DNA of 64,000 nucleotides from Paramoeba atlantica (Eukaryota > Discosea): NCBI GenBank assembly GCA_977017575.1, contig CDRNVI010000053.1, positions 310,001 through 374,000 on the forward strand. Reading direction: 5' to 3'. The position numbers and the translations under genes were made by a program. Position 1 is the first letter of the stretch; every line of letters begins with the position of its first letter. Of this stretch, positions 9,328 to 18,132 are shown piece by piece. Below the pieces are notes generated by a model. The model worked only from the letters and a program-made list of their open reading frames with translations. It did no database searches and was not told the origin of the DNA.

Positions 9328-12300
9328 ATGACCTTGGAAAGGACAGGTTGGGATATTCCAGACACTTTAGATGACTGGCTCCCGAGAATTTTAGAAAATG
9401 GGTGCAGCCAAGAGCAATGTGGAGACATAGTAGGAGATTTCGGCGAAGAAGTGGTCTCTTTATTTCCAAAATTTTTACCGGCGCCAATCAGTATACCTTC
9501 GTGGAATTTGTCAAGTGACAAAGACAAAAACACACGTGAGCACATGTTTTGCGAAACTGCTGAAAGTGTACTGCTTGACTTGTATAAAAACACTGATGAG
9601 GAGCTTTTGCACATCCTTATTAGAATACTTGATAACTACACAAATATTAAGGAGGACACCGAAAAGCGTCATCTCTTGCCAGTCTATATCGCAGAATGCA
9701 CAGAAGCCTTGGGGATTGAGCGGTGCGAACTTGTTGACGCAATTTTCAGATTCCCTGGTGAGATTCTTCTATCTCTTTTGGTAGATTTTATGAAGCTGGA
9801 TGTGTACAGTGATAATACAGAACCAAGCCATTCACGAGGTCCCACAGCACATTTCAAGAGAGGGAAGGAATTGGGCTTTCATACTGAAAGGGCTTTACAT
9901 CGCCGATTAACCTTGAAGGCCAAGGCTTTGCAAGCACTAGAGCAACCCGAAAAATTATTAATTCATGACACCTCTAACTCGGCATCCATAGGTCAAAAGA
10001 AAGTCTTGACAAAAGGAAAAGATCATGTTCGATTTGATTTGCCTGCTCCAACCTCTGCAAATCTTGGAAGAAACCAGTGTTTACCAGTTACTGAATTACC
10101 CGAGTGGACGCGCGATGCCTTCGGGTCTATTACTTATCTGAATACCATTCAAAGTAAAGTATTTTGCACAGCATACGAAACTGACGAGAATATGCTTGTA
10201 TGTGCTCCGACAGGTGCCGGCAAAACACTGATCGCACTTCTTGTTATTCTCCGGCAAATGAAACATAGTCGAAAAATGGATGAAAATTTTCTCAATGATT
10301 TCAAAGTGGTTTATCTAGCTCCCATGAAGGCTCTCGTATCAGAAATGGTTGACAACTTCTCCTCCCGTCTCAAAAGGTATGGGATTGTAGTTAAAGAACT
10401 CACTGGAGATATGCAGCTTACAAAGAAACAAATTGAGGAGACGCAAATAATCGTTTCCACACCCGAGAAGTGGGATGTCATAACAAGGAAAACGTCGGAT
10501 AATCCTTTTTTATCCATTTTGCGCGTTCTAATTTTGGACGAAGTACATCTCCTAAATGATGAGCGTGGTCCCGTACTGGAATCGATTGTTGCGCGCACAT
10601 TACGTCTCGGGGATATTGGGGATGCTGAAGTCCGCATCGCTGCTTTAAGTGCAACATTGCCGAACTACGAAGATGTTGCACGATTCCTGCGCGTTGATTC
10701 CTCGATGCATTTACACGTGTTTGGTCCTGAATACCGTCCTGTACCGTTGAGTACATCGTATATCGGAATTCATTCCTCTCTTCCCGAACAGGAAAAAAGG
10801 CGCGTAATGGAGCGCATCACGTACAGCCATATTTCAGAAGCTCTGTATAAAGGGAAGCAAGTTCTCGTGTTTGTACACGCCAGACGTCACACAGTACTGT
10901 TAGCCAGTCATATTCGCGAAACCTTGCTTGAGAAAAAACAAGAAGGCTTATTTCAAGATGAGACCTTTCTGGATCAAATTGGTAAATGCGTGAAACGACT
11001 ATCTTCTAAAGAGCTACAAGAACTCGCCCTTTATGGCATTGCTTTTCATCATGCTGGAATGCTTCGCACAGATCGCAACGCCGTTGAAGGCTTGTTTCGA
11101 TCAAAGGCACTACGGGTACTGGTCTGTACTGCAACATTGGCTTGGGGTATTAATCTACCTGCGCATACCGTAATTATCCATGGAACTGAAATTTATGATG
11201 CGCAACGAGGGGGATACGTACATCTTTCTGCTCTTGACGTTACTCAAATATTCGGTCGGGCGGGGCGTCCACAATACGATACGACAGGGCATGGTATAAT
11301 CATTACAAGTGAACGGGAAATACATCAATACCTACGGCTGCTGGCGCATTCGCTCCCGATCGAATCAAGACTACATCGATCCCTTCCCGATCATCTCAAT
11401 GCCGAAATTCATGCTGGCACGGTTGGTAACATTCCGGAAGCTGTTCAATGGCTGGAATATACATATTTCTGGCAACGTCTTCAGAAAAATCCTTTAAGGT
11501 ACGGTGTGAACATTTCTGATCTTCGTCGGGACCGCGACTTGACCAAATATAGATATGAATTGATGTCAGGAGCGGCCAAACAACTTGCAAAGTCTCGTAT
11601 GATCCGATACAGTGAAGATACTGGCAAGGTGGACTGTACTGAAGTTGGGCGTATAGCCTCCTATCTCTACTTGAGCTATTCAAGTATAGATATTTTTAAT
11701 AATCTTCTCTCTCAATTTGAACTCGAGAACAAAGCATTTGTGGAAGAGGGAGATGTGTTCAATGTAATTGCTTGTTCAATTGAGTTTTCACAGATACGCG
11801 TACGAATTGAAGAGGAAGTTGATCTACAAAAAATGTACTCGCAGTTGCCAGCGTCTGTCCGACGAATTAGTGTACGACGTGAGAGTGCGGACGATAGCAC
11901 TTCTCAGTGGAAAGTTGTGCTTCTCATGAAATGCTATATATCCAGACTAGTGCCGTCGGAGCACTCAATTGCAAGTGATATGACCTATATCACCCAAAAT
12001 GCAGGACGCGTAGCTCGTGGTCTCTACGAAATAGAGGCTCACAAGGGGCATCCGCATACAGCATTACTTTTTTTCAACATTGTCAAATCATTAGAACGAA
12101 AGTGTTGGGAAGACATTGACCATCCATTGCGGCAGTATGAAAAGGTGCCTCTGACTCAATCAGTAATTCGGTATCTCGACCAGAGGAGACCGAGCATACA
12201 GGATTTAATCGCAATGGGTTCGAACGACATTGGAGATTTGATTCACAATCGTCGGTTAGGAGCGGTGGTAAAGCAAATGGCGTTGCACTTCCCTGCAGTT

Positions 12301-15231
12301 GCAGCTTCGGTTGAAGTCTTTCCTATTACGCGTACAGTTTTGCGCTTAAAGATTACTATCACGCCAAATTTTGTCTGGTCTACTCAATATCACGACGCCA
12401 CAGACAACTGGTGGCTAACGGTTAGCGACGATCAATGCGAGACAATACTGCATCAAGAAACAGTTCGTTTCAATATTCATGATGTCATAAAAGCGAAATC
12501 AATGTATGTGAACTGTACCATTCCTGTTCATCCTGAAAATGAACGATTTCTTGTGAGCATGCATAATGAGAGATGGGTCGGTGCCTCGGAAGTTGTTCCT
12601 TTTACTTTATCCCGGCTTGTTTTGCCCGACGATAAAACGATTCGCACTAAACTCTTGAAGCTTCGTCCCATTGGAGTATACGTGCTTCCATCTAGGTTAC
12701 AGAAGCTCTACGATTTTACTTTCTTTAATTCAATCCAAAGTCAGTGCTTTCATGCGTTCTATCACCAAAATGACAATATCTTTCTGGGAGCTCCAACAGG
12801 TAGTGGGAAAACCGTGTGTGCTGAACTGGCTATGATACAGCTACTTCAAAGCCCTAAACTTCATCGTGGAAAAATAGTTTACATTGCCCCACTCAAGGCT
12901 CTAGTTCGAGAGCGTTTGAAAGACTGGTCAGCTCGATTCGAGAAGAAGTGTCGGTTTTCGGTCATTGAATTAACCGGTGACAAAACGCCGGACCTTGCCG
13001 CGATCCATTCAGCAGATATTATTTGCACCACGCCTGAAAAATGGGACGGAATTACGCGGAGCTGGAAAAGTCGACAGTACACTACGGCAGTCCGACTAGT
13101 TATCTTTGACGAAATTCATATGTTAGGAGGTGATCGAGGGCCTATTCTCGAGGTGCTTGTATCACGTCTTCGGTACATATCTTGGCATCAAAAGAGTGAC
13201 ATTCGACTCATTGGGTTGTCAACTGCAGTTGCTAATCCAACAGATATGGCGTTATGGTTAGGCATAGCGCGGCCGAACCAGATCTTTAATTTTGATCCGA
13301 GTGTCCGCCCGGTTCCAATGCGTTGTCACGTTGCTGGTTTCCCAGGAGTTCATTACTGTCCTAGAATGTCTAGGATGAATAAGCCGACGTACGAAGCAAT
13401 AGTGGAGAAGAGCCCGACGAAGCCAGTACTTGTATTCGTTTCTTCAAGAAGACAAACACGACTTACCTCAATGGCATTAATAAACCACATGTTACAAGAA
13501 GGAAAGAATACATCGTTTTTACGCATGAATTCGAATGAGCTTCGCGCTGCAGTAGGCCGCGCACAGGACTCATACCTTCAACATGGTTTACAATTTGGCG
13601 TTGGCATGCATCACGCGGGGCTGCTCGAATCAGATCGGATTCTGGTTGAAATGCTTTTCCGAAGTGGGAAACTTCAAATTCTTGTGTGCACATCTACGTT
13701 AGCATGGGGCGTCAACTTTCCTGCATATCTAGTAGTAATTAAGGGAACCGAGTATTATGATGCAAAGACGAAATCGTATATTGACTTTCCTATCACTGAT
13801 GTTCTGCAAATGATGGGTCGTGCAGGCAGACCACAGTTTGACAAAGAAGGGATAGCGCAGATCTTTGTAGCCGAATCTAAAAAAACGTTTTACAAACGCT
13901 TCCTTTATGAACCTTTTCCTGTCGAATCATCGCTCCATGAATGCCTGTCCGTTCATTTTAATGCCGAAATAGTAGCAGGAATAATATGCACATCAGAAGA
14001 CGCGGTGGATTATCTGACTTGGACCTATCTTTTCCGTAGATTACTGAGAAATCCTAGATATTATGGGCTGCAGGAATCTAATCCGGAGAACCTAACGAAT
14101 TACTTGGCTGACCTGGTTAGATCAATATTCAATGAGCTGGAAAACTCTTTTTGTATCTGCATGGCAGATTCCACCGAACAGGCTCCATCTCGGTATACTC
14201 TTGCGCATGTGTCGCCTACATTGCTAGGCAAGCTGTGCAGTTATTATTATTTGCATTATCGAACGGGTTCATTATTTGAAACAAATTGCCAGGCTGACAC
14301 ATCCCGAATGTCAATAATAGAAATCGTTTCAAAGTCTGAAGAATTTAAGGATTTTCCTTTGCGCCACAATGAAGATGCACGCAACACTGAACTAGCGGAA
14401 GCAATGAATCTTACTAAAGAAAACTGCGCCTATGATTCTCCTCACATGAAAGTATACTTACTTTTATTAGCTCATATTCAACGAATAACTTTACCAATCG
14501 CCGACTATTATACGGATACCCGAACTATGTTGGAGAATTTGGTGCGCATCATGCAGGCTATGGTAGATATTTGTGCGAAAAATGCTCTTTTATTCACAGC
14601 AATGCGCGTGATGAACATAATGCAAAGCGTCGTACAAGCACAGACATGGAAAAGTAGCAGCCTATTACAAGTTCCACATATTAAAAAGGAAATTTTATCG
14701 AATTTAAAGGCAGAAGGCATTTCAGAAATATGTCAGCTTGCCAACGGTACTTCGGCTGAAAAACGGATCGTTCGCTCCATTTTGTCAAAAAGAACCTACA
14801 AACTATCATCTGAACAAATAGATGAAAGTATGGAAGTCATAAACCGTCTCCCTCTGCTGGAGGTGTTCCTTAAGAGTGATACTCAAGTGGACGATGGAGT
14901 ATGCACCGTTACCTTAGACGTTACCCTTTTTCGTTTAACTCCTACACATCCCCACGTACATGCTCCGCACTATCCTCGAAAGAAGTATGAACAATTTTGG
15001 GCTATTGTTGGGTGTGATCAAACGGGCGAACTTATTGCTTTGAAGCATGTTCATCGAATACGGCGGCGGCGCCACTTTCAACTTGTCTTTGATTGGGATG
15101 AGAGTTGGGATCAAACTTTTGTTATTGGGGATGAGCTAATTCACAAATATAGACTGTATTTCTATCTTATTTCAGACTCCTACATTGGACTGGACTTGCA
15201 ATACGGTTTCGAAGTGACACGTCTTTCGTAG
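9328..15231 (+). CDS. ASCC3: ASCC3/Slh1-type Ski2-like RNA helicase (two helicase and two Sec63 cassettes)
   Basis: The 1967-residue protein has two complete Ski2-like cassettes. Cassette 1: Walker A APTGAGKT (about residue 294), LTGDMQL, TPEKWDVITRK, DEVH box (about 403), SATLPNY, HHAGMLR, QIFGRAGRPQYD, then a Sec63 domain. Cassette 2: APTGSGKT (about 1154), TPEKWDG, DEIH box, STAVANPTD, QMMGRAGRPQFD, then a second Sec63 domain running to the C-terminus. SRSWKSR and YCPRMSRMNKP blocks and the KELTGDMQL form match ASCC3/Slh1 rather than the spliceosomal paralogue Brr2. Both Walker motifs look intact, so both cassettes may hydrolyse ATP. The family splits collided ribosomes in quality control and helps alkylation repair. 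The frame opens at a GTG (9304) just after an in-frame TAG. The first ATG is 9328. Confidence 0.94.
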   Translation: MTLERTGWDIPDTLDDWLPRILENGCSQEQCGDIVGDFGEEVVSLFPKFLPAPISIPSWNLSSDKDKNTREHMFCETAESVLLDLYKNTDEELLHILIRILDNYTNIKEDTEKRHLLPVYIAECTEALGIERCELVDAIFRFPGEILLSLLVDFMKLDVYSDNTEPSHSRGPTAHFKRGKELGFHTERALHRRLTLKAKALQALEQPEKLLIHDTSNSASIGQKKVLTKGKDHVRFDLPAPTSANLGRNQCLPVTELPEWTRDAFGSITYLNTIQSKVFCTAYETDENMLVCAPTGAGKTLIALLVILRQMKHSRKMDENFLNDFKVVYLAPMKALVSEMVDNFSSRLKRYGIVVKELTGDMQLTKKQIEETQIIVSTPEKWDVITRKTSDNPFLSILRVLILDEVHLLNDERGPVLESIVARTLRLGDIGDAEVRIAALSATLPNYEDVARFLRVDSSMHLHVFGPEYRPVPLSTSYIGIHSSLPEQEKRRVMERITYSHISEALYKGKQVLVFVHARRHTVLLASHIRETLLEKKQEGLFQDETFLDQIGKCVKRLSSKELQELALYGIAFHHAGMLRTDRNAVEGLFRSKALRVLVCTATLAWGINLPAHTVIIHGTEIYDAQRGGYVHLSALDVTQIFGRAGRPQYDTTGHGIIITSEREIHQYLRLLAHSLPIESRLHRSLPDHLNAEIHAGTVGNIPEAVQWLEYTYFWQRLQKNPLRYGVNISDLRRDRDLTKYRYELMSGAAKQLAKSRMIRYSEDTGKVDCTEVGRIASYLYLSYSSIDIFNNLLSQFELENKAFVEEGDVFNVIACSIEFSQIRVRIEEEVDLQKMYSQLPASVRRISVRRESADDSTSQWKVVLLMKCYISRLVPSEHSIASDMTYITQNAGRVARGLYEIEAHKGHPHTALLFFNIVKSLERKCWEDIDHPLRQYEKVPLTQSVIRYLDQRRPSIQDLIAMGSNDIGDLIHNRRLGAVVKQMALHFPAVAASVEVFPITRTVLRLKITITPNFVWSTQYHDATDNWWLTVSDDQCETILHQETVRFNIHDVIKAKSMYVNCTIPVHPENERFLVSMHNERWVGASEVVPFTLSRLVLPDDKTIRTKLLKLRPIGVYVLPSRLQKLYDFTFFNSIQSQCFHAFYHQNDNIFLGAPTGSGKTVCAELAMIQLLQSPKLHRGKIVYIAPLKALVRERLKDWSARFEKKCRFSVIELTGDKTPDLAAIHSADIICTTPEKWDGITRSWKSRQYTTAVRLVIFDEIHMLGGDRGPILEVLVSRLRYISWHQKSDIRLIGLSTAVANPTDMALWLGIARPNQIFNFDPSVRPVPMRCHVAGFPGVHYCPRMSRMNKPTYEAIVEKSPTKPVLVFVSSRRQTRLTSMALINHMLQEGKNTSFLRMNSNELRAAVGRAQDSYLQHGLQFGVGMHHAGLLESDRILVEMLFRSGKLQILVCTSTLAWGVNFPAYLVVIKGTEYYDAKTKSYIDFPITDVLQMMGRAGRPQFDKEGIAQIFVAESKKTFYKRFLYEPFPVESSLHECLSVHFNAEIVAGIICTSEDAVDYLTWTYLFRRLLRNPRYYGLQESNPENLTNYLADLVRSIFNELENSFCICMADSTEQAPSRYTLAHVSPTLLGKLCSYYYLHYRTGSLFETNCQADTSRMSIIEIVSKSEEFKDFPLRHNEDARNTELAEAMNLTKENCAYDSPHMKVYLLLLAHIQRITLPIADYYTDTRTMLENLVRIMQAMVDICAKNALLFTAMRVMNIMQSVVQAQTWKSSSLLQVPHIKKEILSNLKAEGISEICQLANGTSAEKRIVRSILSKRTYKLSSEQIDESMEVINRLPLLEVFLKSDTQVDDGVCTVTLDVTLFRLTPTHPHVHAPHYPRKKYEQFWAIVGCDQTGELIALKHVHRIRRRRHFQLVFDWDESWDQTFVIGDELIHKYRLYFYLISDSYIGLDLQYGFEVTRLS

Positions 15232-15449
15232 TTACTTAAGTATCTGCTGAGATCATCTCAAAAGTTTCACTATACCCTCCACTTACTTGTATTTATCAGT
15301 TTTTTGAGTCGGCAGCCGCCACACGACGGTCTTCTCGGAATTCAAATTCCCCCTGTCCATGTGTGGCAAAGTAGTGCGAAGTGCTTTTTTAACTCATAGA
15401 TTAAAATCTTAAACATTAAATGTCATAACAAATATCAAGTGCGCAGTGT

Positions 15450-16328
15450 ATGTCCTTAAAAATATGGAACCTTGGTCAAATTGACTACGTACGCACTTAC
15501 AGGTTACAAAAAATTCTAACTCGTTATCGCAAGCGACCCTACAATGAATTAGGTGACGAAGTGAAGCAACTCAATGTAGTACCTTCATCTTTTAGCCTTC
15601 CCCCACCTGATACCGATATTCTGCTTTTATGCGAGCACAACCCCGGTGTCTACACTACAGGAAAACGAGATCGTTCTTCGGATCTAGAAAAGGCGGGGTG
15701 CTTCATACCTACACGTGGACTAAATCAAATCCATCACGCATCTGAATACGATGACCTGTCATGCATTGGACACATCTCACTTAATAAAAATGCATCGACT
15801 CCCGTGCTTCGCACTGCCAGAGGGGGTGGGGCATGTTATCACGGTTCAGGACAGCTTATGGCGTACCACATAGCGAATATACAAAGTCTACATTCCAAGT
15901 GTAGGGAAAGGCATACCCAGGCGAGCCCACTGCGATGGTACATAAATAGTCTTGAGGACGTCATCATTGAAGTCGGACAGAGGTATGAAGTTGATCATTT
16001 TCTGTCTCGCCGAAAGGAGACAGCCGGGCTATGGAGTCCCTGGGGCAAAGTTGCGTTTATTGGACTTCAACTCTCGCAGTGGGTCTCAATGCATGGACTT
16101 AGTCTGAATGTTACGGTGGAGTGCGAACGACCGCTGTCTTTGATTACGTTTTGTGAGCAGCAGGATAATGTTCCGAGCTCCATCGAGTCCTTGTTAAAGC
16201 ATAAAGATGGTGTAGCGCACTGTCCTCCCACTGTATCACACTCAATGTCAGTTTTTTGCAAGGCGTTTGTAAGAAATTTCGGCTACCAAGTAGAAATGCG
16301 GAATTTAGAGTCAACGCATTTGTGGTGA
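15450..16328 (+). CDS. lipB: Octanoyl-[acyl-carrier-protein] transferase (LipB/LIPT2)
   Basis: A 292-residue enzyme that moves octanoate from mitochondrial acyl carrier protein to lipoate-dependent enzymes, the first step of lipoate synthesis. Family blocks are visible in order: LCEHNPGVYTTGKR (about residue 66), the RGGG-x-x-Y-HG-x-GQL block (RGGGACYHGSGQL, about 127), GLWSPWGKVAFIG with the catalytic lysine (about 193), and HGLSLNV (about 215). The usual acyl-cysteine motif PCG is replaced by ITFCEQQ at about residue 232, which keeps a cysteine in the right place but changes its neighbours. An N-terminal mitochondrial presequence is not obvious. The residues before the core are basic (YRLQKILTRYRKR), which could serve. 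Likely active but divergent. Confidence 0.9.
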   Translation: MSLKIWNLGQIDYVRTYRLQKILTRYRKRPYNELGDEVKQLNVVPSSFSLPPPDTDILLLCEHNPGVYTTGKRDRSSDLEKAGCFIPTRGLNQIHHASEYDDLSCIGHISLNKNASTPVLRTARGGGACYHGSGQLMAYHIANIQSLHSKCRERHTQASPLRWYINSLEDVIIEVGQRYEVDHFLSRRKETAGLWSPWGKVAFIGLQLSQWVSMHGLSLNVTVECERPLSLITFCEQQDNVPSSIESLLKHKDGVAHCPPTVSHSMSVFCKAFVRNFGYQVEMRNLESTHLW

Positions 16329-16538
16329 TTGACCTTTAAATGAAGAACTTCCAGGGATATTATGAGAAATTACACGTAGACCCGTGCGTATTACTCCACT
16401 TTCCACTGTATACCCATGGATAGACGAATATTGCGTTGAAGTGAGACAGTGCTGGTTTTTTTCATTGGGCGGACAAAACTTTCCTTCATGCCCTATGCCG
16501 TCGCATATGAAACACTTGAGAGTGGGGTACTTCGACAT
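16311..16538 (-). other. Antisense frame with one CCHC zinc-knuckle motif (status unclear)
   Basis: On the minus strand a 75-codon frame with an ATG encodes CFICDGIGHEGKFC near residues 9-22, an exact C-x2-C-x4-H-x4-C zinc knuckle followed by P. It overlaps the end of lipB by 18 bases and runs against the direction of every other gene here. The frame is closed by a stop nine codons upstream of the ATG, so it cannot be a piece of a longer uninterrupted frame. It may be chance, a relic of a nucleic-acid-binding gene or mobile element, or a small antisense gene. I do not count it as a confident gene. Confidence 0.25.
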
Positions 16539-16656
16539 AGACTTGAGAATCCGATAGTATCCTCAAGAATAGTTCCTTTCTGCCTGGAATTGTGACCGAC
16601 GAAATCATATTTCTTTCTCCTTCGTTTTCTTGTCTGTTCATAGTCTTTTAATGGTG

Positions 16657-16691
16657 AGATAAACTAAAAGTTTAAAAGATAAACTAAAAGA
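16657..16691 (+). repeat. Short direct repeat beside element A
   Basis: The 14-base unit AGATAAACTAAAAG occurs at 16657-16670, and all but its leading position recurs at about 16678-16690, separated by TTTAAA. It lies about 30 bases left of MITE-like element A. Probably a local slippage duplication. Confidence 0.6.
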
Positions 16692-16723
16692 GGGAAATTT
16701 TATTTGTTATTATTTGTTTATTA

Positions 16724-16900
16724 CTATCCCCCGTATTACTATCCTAGCGTTGCCTGGTTTTGAGAAAAAGCAACGCTAGGAGGGGGGGTCCAAAAACAAA
16801 TCGCCGCTTCGCGGCAAGAGAGTCTTGAAGAGACAGTCTAAAAAGCAACGCTAATGAGGGGGGGGGGGTACTGAGGCAACGCTAGGATAGGGGGGGATAG
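16724..16900 (+). mobile_element. MITE-like element A (CTATCCCCC / GCAACGCTAGG family), flanked by TA
   Basis: A 177-base non-coding element. The left end (from 16724, CTATCCCCC then TATCCTAGCGTTGCC) and the right end (GGCAACGCTAGGATAG then GGGGGATAG, to 16900) are inverted repeats of about 27-30 bases differing by a small indel. TA on each side (16722-16723, 16901-16902) suggests the TA target duplication used by Tc1/mariner-like transposons. Inside are two further copies of GCAACGCTA (16769-16778 and 16845-16853), runs of G, and a central hairpin GCCGC-TTC-GCGGC (16803-16815). No transposase is encoded, so mobilisation would need an enzyme elsewhere. Its reverse complement aligns along almost its whole length with the copy at 56192-56337. 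Confidence 0.85.
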
Positions 16901-17195
16901 TATTTGGTTCGACGAGCGAGTAATGCATTCATTCGAAGCAAAATTTAGTTTTTGCGCACTCATGCTTGCATTTTTGAAGCGACCCCTTCATTTACGCTTC
17001 CAAACAACTCAATTTCTTCTTCAAATTTTCGGAGTTTGGATCTAACTATATTCAATATTTGAAATAACTCCCACTTATATTTTGTTTGGCCGAAACCCAG
17101 GGCACCGCTATACACGCTATAGGCGTTTCTTATTTTTTTCTTCGTTTATTTTTTATTTTGATCATCACAAAAAGTATGGTAAACGATATACTATC

Positions 17196-17891
17196 ATGGC
17201 ATACCTAAACACATGTAGTTCTCACTCTGTGAGGGGTTCCGATGAACCGCAAGCGGTGCGACGTGGACGGGTTGAACGCAATATTCTCCCCCAAGAGTAC
17301 GAACTTGCAAGCTTGATTCGCGATGTGCAGAACCCGGATCCTAGCTGGACGACGCACACCAAGGCGTGTGACTGGCAAGGGATTACGTGTGAGGAAGCTT
17401 CTCCTGCAAATCTTCAAGTCACTGGGGTGAAGTGGCGTGGATACGGTCTGAAAGGGACGATTCATTGGCCTAGCATACCCATCACTACGCGGTCGTTTGA
17501 TCTTAGCTCCAGTTTCGTAACGTTTCAATTTAATCGACTCGAGGGGGAGGTGGACTTGACGGTACTACCGCACGAACTGCAAGTGCTTGAGCTTTATTAC
17601 TGTCAGTTTAGTGGGACAGTAGATCTTACCGCTTTACCCTTAGAGCTTATCGATCTGGATCTGCGCGGAAACAAATTTATCGGGGAAGTTGACTTCACGC
17701 GACTGCCACCTAAATTAAAAATTCTTCGTTTGTGCTACAATAAGTTCAAGGGTGAGGCCGATTTTCGCGATCTCCCGCCGACCGTTGATGTGCTCTCGAT
17801 CTTTCAAACCGAGCTGGAACCACTAAAGGGATTCGTCCCGGACCGTGTTCAAAGGACCATCTCATACCGTAGTACCGTAGCACCGCAGTAA
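17196..17891 (+). CDS. Short leucine-rich-repeat protein with W-x-GI N-cap
   Basis: 231 residues from the first ATG (the frame extends upstream only through TTG). An N-terminal cap with CDWQGITC and VTGVKW-x5-LKG resembles the LRRNT-type cap of plant-like LRR proteins. It is followed by about five repeats of the LPxxLxxLxLxxNxFxGxxDLTxLP type (for example LRGNKFIGEVDFTRLP near residue 155). No signal peptide is visible from this start and no membrane segment follows. LRR proteins of this repeat type are common in kinetoplastids, and their ligands are unknown. The gene lies 300 bases right of element A. It is a shorter relative of the LRR gene at 54013, whose cap lacks the two cysteines. The function cannot be stated. 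Confidence 0.82.
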   Translation: MAYLNTCSSHSVRGSDEPQAVRRGRVERNILPQEYELASLIRDVQNPDPSWTTHTKACDWQGITCEEASPANLQVTGVKWRGYGLKGTIHWPSIPITTRSFDLSSSFVTFQFNRLEGEVDLTVLPHELQVLELYYCQFSGTVDLTALPLELIDLDLRGNKFIGEVDFTRLPPKLKILRLCYNKFKGEADFRDLPPTVDVLSIFQTELEPLKGFVPDRVQRTISYRSTVAPQ

Positions 17892-18132
17892 AGTACATTT
17901 CACTGAGAAATGCTCTAACTCCTATTACATTGTGGCATAATTTTACAGATCATATTTTTAAATCACGCGAAAGTAAGGAAGATTAGCTAGTTTTTTGAAA
18001 TCGTCTCAATCGCTTTTTGTATTATCTCTTTGCATAGAAAGCATTTAATTTTGTCACGTTACGAAAATTTGGCGAAGCCTCCAACTTTTGTGCTTATTTT
18101 ATTGCTTATTATACATTTCGCTTTTTAGAGGA

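Noticed and set aside
9328-15231. Brr2 spliceosomal helicase as the identity of the large Ski2-like protein
   Set aside because: Block details (KELTGDMQL, SRSWKSR, YCPRMSRMNKP, intact second Walker A) match ASCC3/Slh1 better. A tree would settle it.
16740-16900. Element A as a CRISPR-like repeat array
   Set aside because: The repeated word occurs in both orientations with unequal spacing, and the ends are inverted repeats. It is a MITE-like element, not an array.
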